18,098 nt of DNA, taken from Candidatus Nomurabacteria bacterium RIFCSPLOWO2_01_FULL_46_18 (GTDB lineage: Bacteria > Patescibacteriota > Minisyncoccia > Phycocordibacterales > UBA9973). The translations under genes were made by a program, and so were the position numbers. The stretch covers positions 1-18,098 of the forward strand of contig MFVH01000005.1 in the NCBI GenBank assembly GCA_001786015.1, written 5' to 3'. The notes under the pieces are model-generated. The model was not told the DNA's origin and made no database searches. It saw nothing but the letters and a program-made list of their open reading frames with translations. Below are positions 6,094 through 13,295 of the stretch, piece after piece; the stretch's first letter is position 1; every line of letters starts with the position of its first letter.

Positions 6094-9000
6094 ATGAATA
6101 ATTTCATACACCTTCATACTCACAGTCATTATTCCTTGCTAGACGGGCTTTCTAAGATTGAAGATCTGGTGAAGCTTGCCAAAAAGTTCAAAATGCCGGC
6201 CATGGCGATCACCGATCACGGCAATATGTACGGCGCGATTGAATTCTATAAGCTGGCGAAAAAGGAAGGAATAAAGCCGATTGTCGGCGTCGAAGCCTAT
6301 ATCGCCGAGCGTTCACGCCTCAATAAAGAGCCGGGCATCGACAACCGCCGCTATCACCTCACGCTCCTGGCTAAAAATTTAGAGGGCTATAAAAATTTGA
6401 TCCAACTGGTTACCATCTCCCACCTGGAGGGTTATTACTATAAGCCGAGGATGGATAAAGAAATACTGCGAAAATATTCAAGAGGGATTATCGCTCTTTC
6501 CGGGTGCCCGGCTGGAGAACTCTCGCGCGCCTTGGCCGGAGGCGATTTCGAGAAAGCCCATAAGATAATCGAAGAACACCAGGAAATTTTTGGGAAAGAG
6601 AATTATTTTCTGGAGATTCAAAAAGGCTCAAAAACTTTCGACAACGAAAAAATCCGGGACGGCTTGAAGAAACTCGCCCGAGAGCTTAACATTCCGCTTG
6701 TTGCCACCATTGATTCCCATTATCCCCGCGAAGATGACCACAAAGCTCATGAAACTCTGCTTGCCATTCAAACTAGTTCCGATATTAAAGATGAAAATAA
6801 ATTTTCTTTCGGTGAAGATGACTATTCTTTTATCGACAGCGCCAAGGCTGAAGAGCTTTTCAAAGATATTCCGGAAGCGGTAGAGAACACGGCCAAGGTG
6901 GCGGAGATGTGCAACCTTGAACTCAAACTGGGGCAATGGGTTTTCCCTGATTTTAAAATAGAAAGCGGCAAAACCCCGGACGAGCGGTTGGAAGAATTGG
7001 CTCAAGGCGGTTTTGAACGCCTGGGGATCGAGAAAACGCCCCTCCTAAAAGAGCGACTAGAGTATGAACTAAAAATTATAATTAAAAAGGGGTTCTCGCC
7101 ATATTTATTGGTGGTTACCGACTTGATGTATTATGCGAGGAAACATGGTATCTTGACCACCATTCGCGGATCGGTGGCCGGTTCTTTGGTTACCTATCTC
7201 TTGGGTATTACCAATATAAATCCGATTGAGTACAAACTTCCGTTTGAAAGATTTTTAAATCCGTTCCGCCCTTTGCCTCCGGACATTGATATGGATTTTG
7301 CCGACAACCGGCGGGACGAAATGATCGAATATGCCAAAGAGAAATACGGCGAAGACAAAGTGGCCCAAGTCGGAACTTTCGGTACGATGATGGCCCGCGG
7401 CGCAGTCCGCGACGTAGCTAGAGCTCTTGGTTATCCCTACACCGTGGGCGATAGAATTTCCAAAATGATTCCTGCCGGGAGTCAGGGTATGCCGATGAAA
7501 ATCGATCACGCGATGGAGATCGTTCCGGAGCTCAAGGAAGCATATGAGAGTGAAAAAGATACCCGAGAAATCATTGATCTTGCTAAAAAATTAGAGGGCT
7601 GCGTCCGGCATATTTCGGTTCATGCCGCCGGTGTTGTCATTGCCCCGAAACCTCTCATCGAATATGTACCGATCCAATTCGACCCGAAGGGCGGAAAGAA
7701 AATCACCCAATACGACATGTATTCGATTGAAGAGGCGGGGCTCCTTAAGTTTGACTTTCTGGGGATCCGAAATCTGGCGATACTCGCCGACGCGATCCGC
7801 TTGGTGAAAAAATTCTATGACATTGATATCGATATTGAAAATATCCCGTTGAACGACAAAAAAACTTTCTCGCTCCTGTCCCGGGGCCAGACGGAGGGAC
7901 TTTTCCAATTAAACGGGGCCGGCATGACCCGCTATCTCAAAGAGCTCCGGCCGACTACGATCCATGACATTAACGCGATGATCGCCCTTTTTCGCCCGGG
8001 CCCGATGGAAATTATTCCGGAGTACATCAAACGAAAGCACGACCCCAAAAAAGTAAAATATCTGGATCCGCGAATGAAGAAATTTTTAGGTGAATCATAT
8101 GGGCTGATTGTTTATCAAGATGACTTGCTTTTATCCGCTATTGAGCTTGCCGGCTATAACTGGGAGGAGGTGGACACATTTCGCAAAGCCGTCGGTAAAA
8201 AAATTCCAGCGGAGATGGCCGCCCAATACGAGAAATTCACAAAGGGAATCGTCGCAAACGGCCAAACGCGGGAGTTCGCGGAAAGGCTCTGGAAACTTTT
8301 TGAGCCCTTCCAGGCTTACGGTTTTAACAAGGCTCATGCCGCTTCTTACGGGAAGGTTGCTTACCAAACGGCCTACATGAAAGCGCATTACCCGGTGGAA
8401 TACATGACCGCCATTCTCACCGCCGAGTCCGGCGATGTGGAGAAGATCGCCACCATCATCGAAGAGTGCAAAAACATGAAAATTCCGGTTCTACCGCCGG
8501 ACATCAACGAAAGCTACGGAGGATTTACGGTTATTCAGGAAGGAATCAAGCCCCCTTCGCCGAAGGCTTCGGTGGGCCAAGAAAAAATTCGCTTCGGACT
8601 CTACACCATAAAAAATCTGGGAACCGACATCGCCGACGCGATTATCGGCGAACGCGGGGCGGAGGGGAAATTCAAATCAATCACCGGTTTTCTGGACCGG
8701 ATCAAGCACAAAAATTTGAACAAAAAATCAATGGAGGCGCTCATTAAGTCCGGCGCGATGGACGCGCTCGGCGAGCGCGGAGCCCTCTTATCCAACCTTG
8801 AAGAAATGCTTGAGTACAATCGAGAGGCGACGCGCGTGAGCGAGAATCAGACTTCTCTTTTCGGCGACGCGGAAATCGGGCTTCCGCAGTTTAAATTGAA
8901 AGAAACTCCTCCGGCAACGCAAAAGGACAAATTGCTTTGGGAAAAGGAACTGCTGGGGCTGTATATTTCCGGGCATCCGTTGGACCGCATCAGAGAAAAA

Positions 9001-9297
9001 TTAGAAAAGCGTGAGATGAATATCAGAAAAATAAAAGAAGAAATGAAATCAAGCACACTGGTGACAATTGCCGGGATTATTGAAACTTCAAGATATGTCA
9101 TCACTAAGAACAATGAGCGAATGGCGTTTTTAAAAATTTCGGACCTTACTAGTTCGATCGAGGCGGTCGCTTTTCCTTCCATCTTCAAGGCCTCGCTCGA
9201 AATTCTGGTTCCGGAAAAATGCATCGCCATCTCCGGCAAAGTCTCGCTCCGCAACGGCGAAAAATCGATCATCATCGAAGCGGTGAAGGAGGTCTAG
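6094..9297 (+). CDS. dnaE: DNA polymerase III alpha subunit
   Basis: This is the replicative DNA polymerase catalytic subunit (family C, DnaE1-like), 1067 residues and somewhat shorter than the E. coli enzyme. The N-terminal PHP domain has HLHTHSHYS (6-14), ITDHG (39-43), GVEAY (65-69), a His88, SGCPAGE (136-142) and DSHY (207-210), a complete-looking metal set. Palm aspartates are in DIDMDF (397-402) and at Asp554 in FDFLG. A finger and helix-hairpin-helix region follows, then an OB fold from about residue 980 to the end. Residues about 820-828 (PPSPKASVG) are encoded by a palindromic repeat and look inserted. The stop overlaps that of convergent pth. The start at 6094 gives the family N-terminus and sits six bases after a -10 element. 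Confidence 0.98.
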   Translation: MNNFIHLHTHSHYSLLDGLSKIEDLVKLAKKFKMPAMAITDHGNMYGAIEFYKLAKKEGIKPIVGVEAYIAERSRLNKEPGIDNRRYHLTLLAKNLEGYKNLIQLVTISHLEGYYYKPRMDKEILRKYSRGIIALSGCPAGELSRALAGGDFEKAHKIIEEHQEIFGKENYFLEIQKGSKTFDNEKIRDGLKKLARELNIPLVATIDSHYPREDDHKAHETLLAIQTSSDIKDENKFSFGEDDYSFIDSAKAEELFKDIPEAVENTAKVAEMCNLELKLGQWVFPDFKIESGKTPDERLEELAQGGFERLGIEKTPLLKERLEYELKIIIKKGFSPYLLVVTDLMYYARKHGILTTIRGSVAGSLVTYLLGITNINPIEYKLPFERFLNPFRPLPPDIDMDFADNRRDEMIEYAKEKYGEDKVAQVGTFGTMMARGAVRDVARALGYPYTVGDRISKMIPAGSQGMPMKIDHAMEIVPELKEAYESEKDTREIIDLAKKLEGCVRHISVHAAGVVIAPKPLIEYVPIQFDPKGGKKITQYDMYSIEEAGLLKFDFLGIRNLAILADAIRLVKKFYDIDIDIENIPLNDKKTFSLLSRGQTEGLFQLNGAGMTRYLKELRPTTIHDINAMIALFRPGPMEIIPEYIKRKHDPKKVKYLDPRMKKFLGESYGLIVYQDDLLLSAIELAGYNWEEVDTFRKAVGKKIPAEMAAQYEKFTKGIVANGQTREFAERLWKLFEPFQAYGFNKAHAASYGKVAYQTAYMKAHYPVEYMTAILTAESGDVEKIATIIEECKNMKIPVLPPDINESYGGFTVIQEGIKPPSPKASVGQEKIRFGLYTIKNLGTDIADAIIGERGAEGKFKSITGFLDRIKHKNLNKKSMEALIKSGAMDALGERGALLSNLEEMLEYNREATRVSENQTSLFGDAEIGLPQFKLKETPPATQKDKLLWEKELLGLYISGHPLDRIREKLEKREMNIRKIKEEMKSSTLVTIAGIIETSRYVITKNNERMAFLKISDLTSSIEAVAFPSIFKASLEILVPEKCIAISGKVSLRNGEKSIIIEAVKEV
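8550..8576. repeat. Palindromic element inside dnaE
   Basis: Two overlapping odd palindromes occur here, CCTTCGCCGAAGG (8554-8566) and CCGAAGGCTTCGG (8560-8572), bounded by CCC and GGG. The DNA encodes Pro/Ser/Gly-rich residues about 820-828 of DnaE, between a strand (FTVIQEG) and the conserved KIRFGLYTIKNLG block. The reading frame is kept. Confidence 0.6.
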
Positions 9298-9818
9298 TTA
9301 TACAAACTCATTGCCTTCTCCTTGCTTTCTCCGAAAATCATTTCGATTGCTTCGGCGACTTTTTTTGAAAGTTTTTTGAGTTCATCCAGTTCGGGTTTTT
9401 TGAATTTTCCGAGAATAAATTTTATCACTTCCTTTTCCCCTTTGGGCTTCTTTAATTTGCCTCCAGGCGTTTGCGGAGCGATGCCAATTCGTATTCGCAG
9501 AAATTCTTCGCTCTTTAATGATTTTATTATCGAGTCAAGTCCGCGGTGTCCGCCAGCAGAGCGATTAAAAGATATTTTCATTTTCCCGAGCGGCAAATCT
9601 AGGTCGTCATAAATCACTATTAAATCTTTCAAGTCTTTTTTTGATTTGATAAGGGGCACAACGGCTCTGCCGGAATTATTCATGAAAGTATCGGGCAAAA
9701 GAAATTTGATTTTGCCGTCCAGTTTCGCCTTCACCAAGCTAGCCATGATTCTCCCGATGTTATGCCTGGAGTTTTCATATTCGTCGCCCGGATTACCGAG
9801 CCCAACCACAAGTTTCAT
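9294..9818 (-). CDS. pth: Peptidyl-tRNA hydrolase, compact form
   Basis: This enzyme releases tRNA from peptidyl-tRNAs that drop off the ribosome. The 174-residue protein starts MKLVVGLGNPG. Asn10, catalytic His19 (SRHNIG), FMNNSG (45-50), Asp71 in YDDLDLP and GGHRGL (89-94) match the active-site blocks. The last carries Arg where E. coli has Asn114. The stretch between RHNIG and the TFMN block is about 20 residues shorter than in E. coli, and the total is also short. A start at 9857 is possible in frame, but 9818 gives the family N-terminus and lies six bases after GATACT with a perfect TTGACA at 17-base spacing. Its TAG shares CTAG with the dnaE stop on the opposite strand. Confidence 0.94.
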   Translation of the reverse strand: MKLVVGLGNPGDEYENSRHNIGRIMASLVKAKLDGKIKFLLPDTFMNNSGRAVVPLIKSKKDLKDLIVIYDDLDLPLGKMKISFNRSAGGHRGLDSIIKSLKSEEFLRIRIGIAPQTPGGKLKKPKGEKEVIKFILGKFKKPELDELKKLSKKVAEAIEMIFGESKEKAMSLYN

Positions 9819-9853
9819 TTTATTAGTATCCCAATTAAAATCTTTTGTGTCAA
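9819..9853 (-). promoter_or_regulatory. Leaderless-type promoter of pth
   Basis: On the minus strand a perfect TTGACA (9848-9853), a 17-base spacer, GATACT (9825-9830) and then six bases lead directly to the pth ATG at 9818. This is the only promoter in the window with a clear -35 box. It supports the shorter pth start, because the alternative ATG at 9857 lies upstream of the -35 box. Confidence 0.75.
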
Positions 9854-9863
9854 ACATTTTTTA

Positions 9864-9878
9864 TGTTATATTATAAGG
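9864..9878 (+). promoter_or_regulatory. Leaderless-type promoter of lepB operon
   Basis: An extended -10, TGT followed by TATATT (9867-9872), is six bases before the lepB ATG at 9879. A partial -35 (TTGTGT, 9845-9850) lies 16 bases upstream. It overlaps the divergent pth promoter region. It drives lepB-hisS-def-fmt. Confidence 0.7.
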
Positions 9879-10451
9879 ATGGATCCCATTGTGGAAAATA
9901 AAAAAACCTCCAGGCAGTCTTTCTGGGATATTCTGCGCTTCGCGGTACTCGCCCTTGCCATCGTCATCCCAATCCGGCTTTTTGTCGCTCAACCCTTTAT
10001 CGTCTCCGGTTCTTCAATGTATCCGACTTTTTATAACGGCGAATATCTGATCATCGACGAATTGTCTTACCGACTGGGCGAGCCCAAAAGAAACGACGTG
10101 GTTGTTTTCCGCTACCCCAAAGATACAAAAAAATTTTTCATCAAAAGAATCATCGGCCTTCCGAATGAAACATTGGAAATCAAAGAGAGCGCGGTCATTA
10201 TTTACAATGAGGAACACAGGGATGGTTTCCAGTTGGCTGAATCTTTTGTAAAAAATACTTCAAAAAACAATAGCCGCATCACCCTGAAAGGCGACGAGTA
10301 TTTCGTGATGGGTGATAATCGTTCTGCCAGTTCCGACTCGCGCTACTGGGGCGCGGTCAAGAGGCATCTCTTGGTCGGCCGGGCGTTCCTTCGCCTCTGG
10401 CCGGTTGCAAGAATAAGCGTTTCCCCGGGCAATTACCAGCCAGCCGATTGA
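9879..10451 (+). CDS. lepB: Signal peptidase I
   Basis: This membrane serine protease removes signal peptides from exported proteins. The 190-residue protein has a short polar N-terminus and one membrane segment at about 17-38, followed by the extracytoplasmic catalytic domain. SGSSMYPT (43-50) holds nucleophile Ser46. Lys89 in FIKRIIGLP is the general base. GDNR (145-148) with SSDSRYWG is the conserved box E. ATG 9879 is chosen because MDPIVENKK precedes the membrane segment closely and a -10 element lies six bases upstream. The upstream in-frame extension would run antisense through the start of pth. It heads the lepB-hisS-def-fmt operon. Confidence 0.96.
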   Translation: MDPIVENKKTSRQSFWDILRFAVLALAIVIPIRLFVAQPFIVSGSSMYPTFYNGEYLIIDELSYRLGEPKRNDVVVFRYPKDTKKFFIKRIIGLPNETLEIKESAVIIYNEEHRDGFQLAESFVKNTSKNNSRITLKGDEYFVMGDNRSASSDSRYWGAVKRHLLVGRAFLRLWPVARISVSPGNYQPAD

Positions 10452-10500
10452 TTTTAATAGGATGAAAAAAACAAAACCACGAGTTCAAAAAGGGAAAAAA

Positions 10501-11778
10501 ATGGAAAATTTCTCCGTGCCGAAAGGGATGCGGGATATTATCGGCGACCAATATTACAGCTTCCAGGGTTTTTTTGAGAAAGCGCAGGAGGTGGCGATTT
10601 ACTTCGGCTTCAAGCCGATCGAAACTCCGATCTTGGAACATCAGGAAGTTTTAACTTCCTCAATCGGAGAGGGCACCGACATTGTGGATAAGGAAATGTA
10701 CACTCTTAAAACCAAGGGCGGTGACCACCTGGCGCTCCGTCCGGAACACACCGCCCCCCTCATGCGCGCTTACATCGAGCACGGAATGCAGACTCTTCCC
10801 CAGCCGGTCATGTTCTATCAGTACGGCCCAAGTTTCCGGCACGACAAGCCGCAACGCGGTCGCTACCGGCAGTTTTGGCAATTTGATCTGGACGCGCTCG
10901 GGTCGGAAAAAAGTATTCTCGACGCGCTGGTCATCAAAGTCTGCATGAGCATCCTGGAAGAGGCTGGCGCGGAAAATCTTTCAATTGAAATAAATTCGAT
11001 CGGCGACAAGGAGTGCCGCGGGATTTACCTTAAAGAGTTGACCGGTTATTACCGAAAGCATATAAACGGCCTCTCTCCGATCGATCGCGAGCGCTTAAAG
11101 ACAAACCCACTTCGGATTCTAGACTCCAAAGAAGAAAAAACAAAAGAGATAAATGAGGGCGCTCCGGACGCGGTCAGTTTTCTTTGCGCGGATTGCAAAA
11201 AACATTTCAAAGAAGTGCTCGAATATTTAGAAGAGATGAAAATCAGCTACAACTTGAACAAAAATCTGGTACGCGGGCTCTCTTATTACACCCGCACCGT
11301 TTTTGAAATTTATGTCGAGGATGAAACCACTGAAAGGCCGACGCCGGTGCAAGTTGCCTCCGGCGGCCGCTATGATTACCTGGCGCGACAGATCGGCGGC
11401 AAGCGTGACGTGCCCGCTGTCGGCATATCGCTCGGCGTGGACAGAATCATTGAAGCGAGCTGGTATAAAAAGCTCTCTCCGCGGATAATCAAAAAGCCGA
11501 AAGTTTATTTCATCCAGCTCGGTACCGAAGCCAAATTAAAAAGCTTGAACATCATCGAGGCCTTGCGCAAGGCGCACATCCCGACCGCGCAATCGATCTC
11601 CAAGGACAGCTTGGGCGCGCAGCTCGCCAGCGCGGAGAAATTGGCGATCCCCTACGCGCTTATTTTCGGCGTCAAAGAAGCGCTGGAGAATTCTGTCATT
11701 ATCCGAAACATGCAGAGCCGTTCCCAGGAAACAGTGAAATTGGCGAAGCTTGTCGAGTACCTAAAAGAGCTCAAGTAA
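10501..11778 (+). CDS. hisS: Histidyl-tRNA synthetase
   Basis: This class II synthetase charges tRNA-His. From ATG 10501 it is 425 residues. Motif 2 is at about 109-128 and includes FRHDKPQRGRYRQF. The HisA motif is LVRGLSYYTRTVFE (257-270). Motif 3 is AVGISLGVDRI (306-316). An anticodon-binding domain spans about 327-425. Compared with E. coli, motif 2 has Asp for Glu (HDKPQ), the HisA motif has Ser for Asp (GLSYY), and motif 3 has Asp for Glu. The 10501 start gives MENFSVPKGMRD, close to the family N-terminus, and is preceded by AGGGA at a 5-base distance. An in-frame ATG at 10462 would add a basic 13-residue extension and leave only 10 bases after lepB. I cannot exclude it. Confidence 0.96.
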   Translation: MENFSVPKGMRDIIGDQYYSFQGFFEKAQEVAIYFGFKPIETPILEHQEVLTSSIGEGTDIVDKEMYTLKTKGGDHLALRPEHTAPLMRAYIEHGMQTLPQPVMFYQYGPSFRHDKPQRGRYRQFWQFDLDALGSEKSILDALVIKVCMSILEEAGAENLSIEINSIGDKECRGIYLKELTGYYRKHINGLSPIDRERLKTNPLRILDSKEEKTKEINEGAPDAVSFLCADCKKHFKEVLEYLEEMKISYNLNKNLVRGLSYYTRTVFEIYVEDETTERPTPVQVASGGRYDYLARQIGGKRDVPAVGISLGVDRIIEASWYKKLSPRIIKKPKVYFIQLGTEAKLKSLNIIEALRKAHIPTAQSISKDSLGAQLASAEKLAIPYALIFGVKEALENSVIIRNMQSRSQETVKLAKLVEYLKELK

Positions 11779-11783
11779 AAAAC

Positions 11784-12332
11784 GTGAAAAAAATTCTCCA
11801 GGCAAAAGAAAAAATTTTGCGGCAAAAGTCGAAAGAGGTTCCCGCCGCGGAAATTGCCAAGCCGAAAATAAAAAAAATCATAAAAGAAATGTCACTGGCG
11901 CTCAAGAGCCAATCGGACGGCGTCGCCATCGCCGCGCCGCAGATAGGCTACTTGCTTAGGATCTTCGTGGTTTCTGGTAAAATTTTCTCGCCGGGTTTTG
12001 CCGATAAGCGAGGTCGAGAGACTTCGGAGGTTCAAAAGGACGCCAAGGGAGCCAAGGACGTTGTTTTCATCAATCCAAAAATTTCCAAGCTTTCCCGACA
12101 GAAGGAATGGGTGCCGGAAGGTTGCCTTTCCGTCCGCTGGCTTTATGGAAAAACCCATCGGGCAAAAAAGGCAACTGTCGCCGCTTATGACGAAAAGGGC
12201 GGGAAATTTACCCGCGGGGCGTCAGGACTTATGGCGCAAATCTTCCAGCATGAGACGGATCACCTGGAAGGCATTCTTTTTATCGACCATGCTAAAGATA
12301 TCAAAGAAGAAAAACCTAATGAAAAAGTTTGA
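11784..12332 (+). CDS. def: Peptide deformylase
   Basis: This metalloenzyme removes the formyl group from the N-terminal methionine of new proteins. The 182-residue protein shows all three motifs: GVAIAAPQIG (46-55), EGCLS (112-116) with metal ligand Cys114, and QHETDHLEG (155-163) with His156, Glu157 and His160. It starts at GTG 11784, five bases after the hisS stop, and overlaps fmt by 14 bases, so hisS, def and fmt are tightly coupled. Def and Fmt catalyse opposite ends of the formyl-methionine cycle. Residues about 70-91, between motifs 1 and 2, look inserted and are partly encoded by a hairpin repeat. A function for that insert is not apparent. Confidence 0.96.
   Translation: MKKILQAKEKILRQKSKEVPAAEIAKPKIKKIIKEMSLALKSQSDGVAIAAPQIGYLLRIFVVSGKIFSPGFADKRGRETSEVQKDAKGAKDVVFINPKISKLSRQKEWVPEGCLSVRWLYGKTHRAKKATVAAYDEKGGKFTRGASGLMAQIFQHETDHLEGILFIDHAKDIKEEKPNEKV
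12004..12055. repeat. Hairpin repeat-like insert inside def
   Basis: CGAGGTC (12009-12015), loop GAGA, GACTTCG (12020-12026) forms a 7-bp stem with one G-T pair. The surrounding 50 or so bases encode a charged stretch (about residues 74-90 of Def) between beta strands where typical deformylases have only a short turn. The frame is kept. Its boundaries are estimates. Confidence 0.5.
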
Positions 12333-13191
12333 TTTTGTATTTTGGGGAACACCGGAAGTCGCCAGCGAGACGCTGGAGATTTTAAAACAAAACGGATTTT
12401 TACCGTCGCTTATTGTCACTTCACCCGATAAGCCGAAGGGTCGAAAACTTGAAATCATTCCCCCGCCGGTGAAAATTTGGGCAGAGAAAAATAAAATTCC
12501 GTATATTCAGCCTGAAGAACTTCCCCCCTCCGCCTTCAGCACCTCCCCCTTACTAAGGGGGAGGTTAGGTGGGGGTCTCGACACCGACCTCTCAATCGTC
12601 GTCGCTTACGGAAAAATAATTCCAGAAAATATTTTAAATATGCCAAAAATCGGCTCGATAAATGTCCATTATTCCTTGCTTCCGAAATATCGAGGAGCGT
12701 CTCCGGTGGAATCTGCTATTTTAAACGGAGAAACAGAAACCGGCGTCACCATTCAGAAAATGGTCTACAAACTCGACGCCGGGCCGATACTTGTCCAGGA
12801 AAAAGTTGAAATTTATCCGGAAGAAAGGGTGAAGGAACTGCGGGCGCGGTTAACAAAATTAGGTGCAGATATGCTAGTAAAATTTTTGAACGATTCTCCC
12901 CCCGACAAGGGGGAACTAAAGGGGGTTGAACAAGATGAATCCCAAGCAACGTATTCTAAAAAAATCAAAAAAGAAGACGGACTAATCAACTTGGAAGCCG
13001 AACTTCCAAGTGAGCTTTACAGCAAATTCCGCGCCTATCATGTCTGGCCCCGAATTTATTTCATGAAAGACGGAAAGAGGATAATCATTACGGATGCCAC
13101 CCTTGAAGATAACGAGTTTGTCATAAAGAAAATAATAACCGAGGGGAGCAAAGAAACAGATTATAAAGAATCAAAAAAGCCTGCCCCGTAG
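12319..13191 (+). CDS. fmt: Methionyl-tRNA formyltransferase
   Basis: This enzyme formylates Met-tRNA initiator using 10-formyltetrahydrofolate. The 290-residue protein starts MKKFDFVFWGTPEVAS. The Rossmann-like catalytic domain has Asn115 and His117 in INVHYSLLPKYRGASP and Asp153 in KLDAGPIL, equivalent to the catalytic Asn108, His110 and Asp144 of E. coli. A shortened C-terminal OB domain begins near residue 205. Two palindromic repeats lie inside the gene, encoding about residues 69-87 and 192-206. A third supplies the last codons and the TAG stop, so the C-terminus (KKPAP) is repeat-derived and may be truncated. It overlaps def by 14 bases and is last in the operon before a terminator. 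The upstream in-frame extension is the shadow of def. Confidence 0.96.
   Translation: MKKFDFVFWGTPEVASETLEILKQNGFLPSLIVTSPDKPKGRKLEIIPPPVKIWAEKNKIPYIQPEELPPSAFSTSPLLRGRLGGGLDTDLSIVVAYGKIIPENILNMPKIGSINVHYSLLPKYRGASPVESAILNGETETGVTIQKMVYKLDAGPILVQEKVEIYPEERVKELRARLTKLGADMLVKFLNDSPPDKGELKGVEQDESQATYSKKIKKEDGLINLEAELPSELYSKFRAYHVWPRIYFMKDGKRIIITDATLEDNEFVIKKIITEGSKETDYKESKKPAP
12522..12576. repeat. Perfect palindromic element inside fmt
   Basis: A perfect inverted repeat with 12-base arms, ACCTCCCCCTTA (12541-12552) and TAAGGGGGAGGT (12554-12565), surrounds one central C. Flanking C-rich and G-rich runs (from 12523, to 12575) add partial outer symmetry. The DNA encodes the Ser/Leu/Gly/Arg-rich stretch about residues 69-86 of Fmt just before the conserved DLSIVVAYGKI strand. 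The frame is kept. Confidence 0.8.
12896..12927. repeat. Second palindromic element inside fmt
   Basis: CCCCC and GGGGG (12909-12913) pair around CGACAA, followed by AACTAAAGGGGGTT. The right half resembles the right half of the other fmt element (AAGGGGGA, a short step, then GGGGGT), so the two may be related families. It encodes about SPPDKGELKGVE between the catalytic and C-terminal domains of Fmt, in frame. Confidence 0.6.
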
Positions 13192-13229
13192 CAAGCTTTG
13201 TTTTGCTTCGGGGTTCCCCCCGAAGGCAG
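13181..13229. repeat. Palindromic element spanning the fmt stop codon
   Basis: CCCCGTAGCAA (13184-13194) pairs with TTGCTTCGGGG (13203-13213) with one mismatch. TTCGGGG (13207-13213) can alternatively pair with CCCCGAA (13218-13224) around TTCC. CTGCC and GGCAG form outer arms. The TAG of fmt (13189-13191) lies within the first arm, so the end of Fmt is defined by the element. Confidence 0.7.
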
Positions 13230-13245
13230 AAAAGAAATTATATGG

Positions 13246-13295
13246 AAAAAATAATTTAGCAATAGCGTGCGACCGCTGCTTATTGCTAAATTTTT
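13246..13295. terminator. Bidirectional intrinsic terminator between fmt and hpf
   Basis: AATTTAGCAATA (13253-13264) and TATTGCTAAATT (13281-13292) form a perfect 12-bp stem. An inner AGCG/CGCT pairing is possible in the loop. A run of five T follows on the plus strand (13291-13295), and six A precede it (13246-13251), which read as T on the minus strand. It can therefore stop transcription of the lepB-fmt operon and of hpf, whose stop codon is two bases beyond the stem. Confidence 0.85.

Noticed and set aside
9864..9878. AAGG just before the lepB ATG as a ribosome binding site
   Set aside because: It touches the ATG without spacing. The -10 element six bases upstream explains the region better.
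11998..12318. Upstream in-frame extension of fmt
   Set aside because: It is the +1 shadow of def. The Fmt family N-terminus begins at 12319. The NLPAGRQ-like peptide seen there comes from the native def codons.
13181..13229. The palindromic element as the fmt terminator
   Set aside because: It is not followed by a T run. The 12-bp stem at 13253-13292 with T tracts on both sides is the better terminator.
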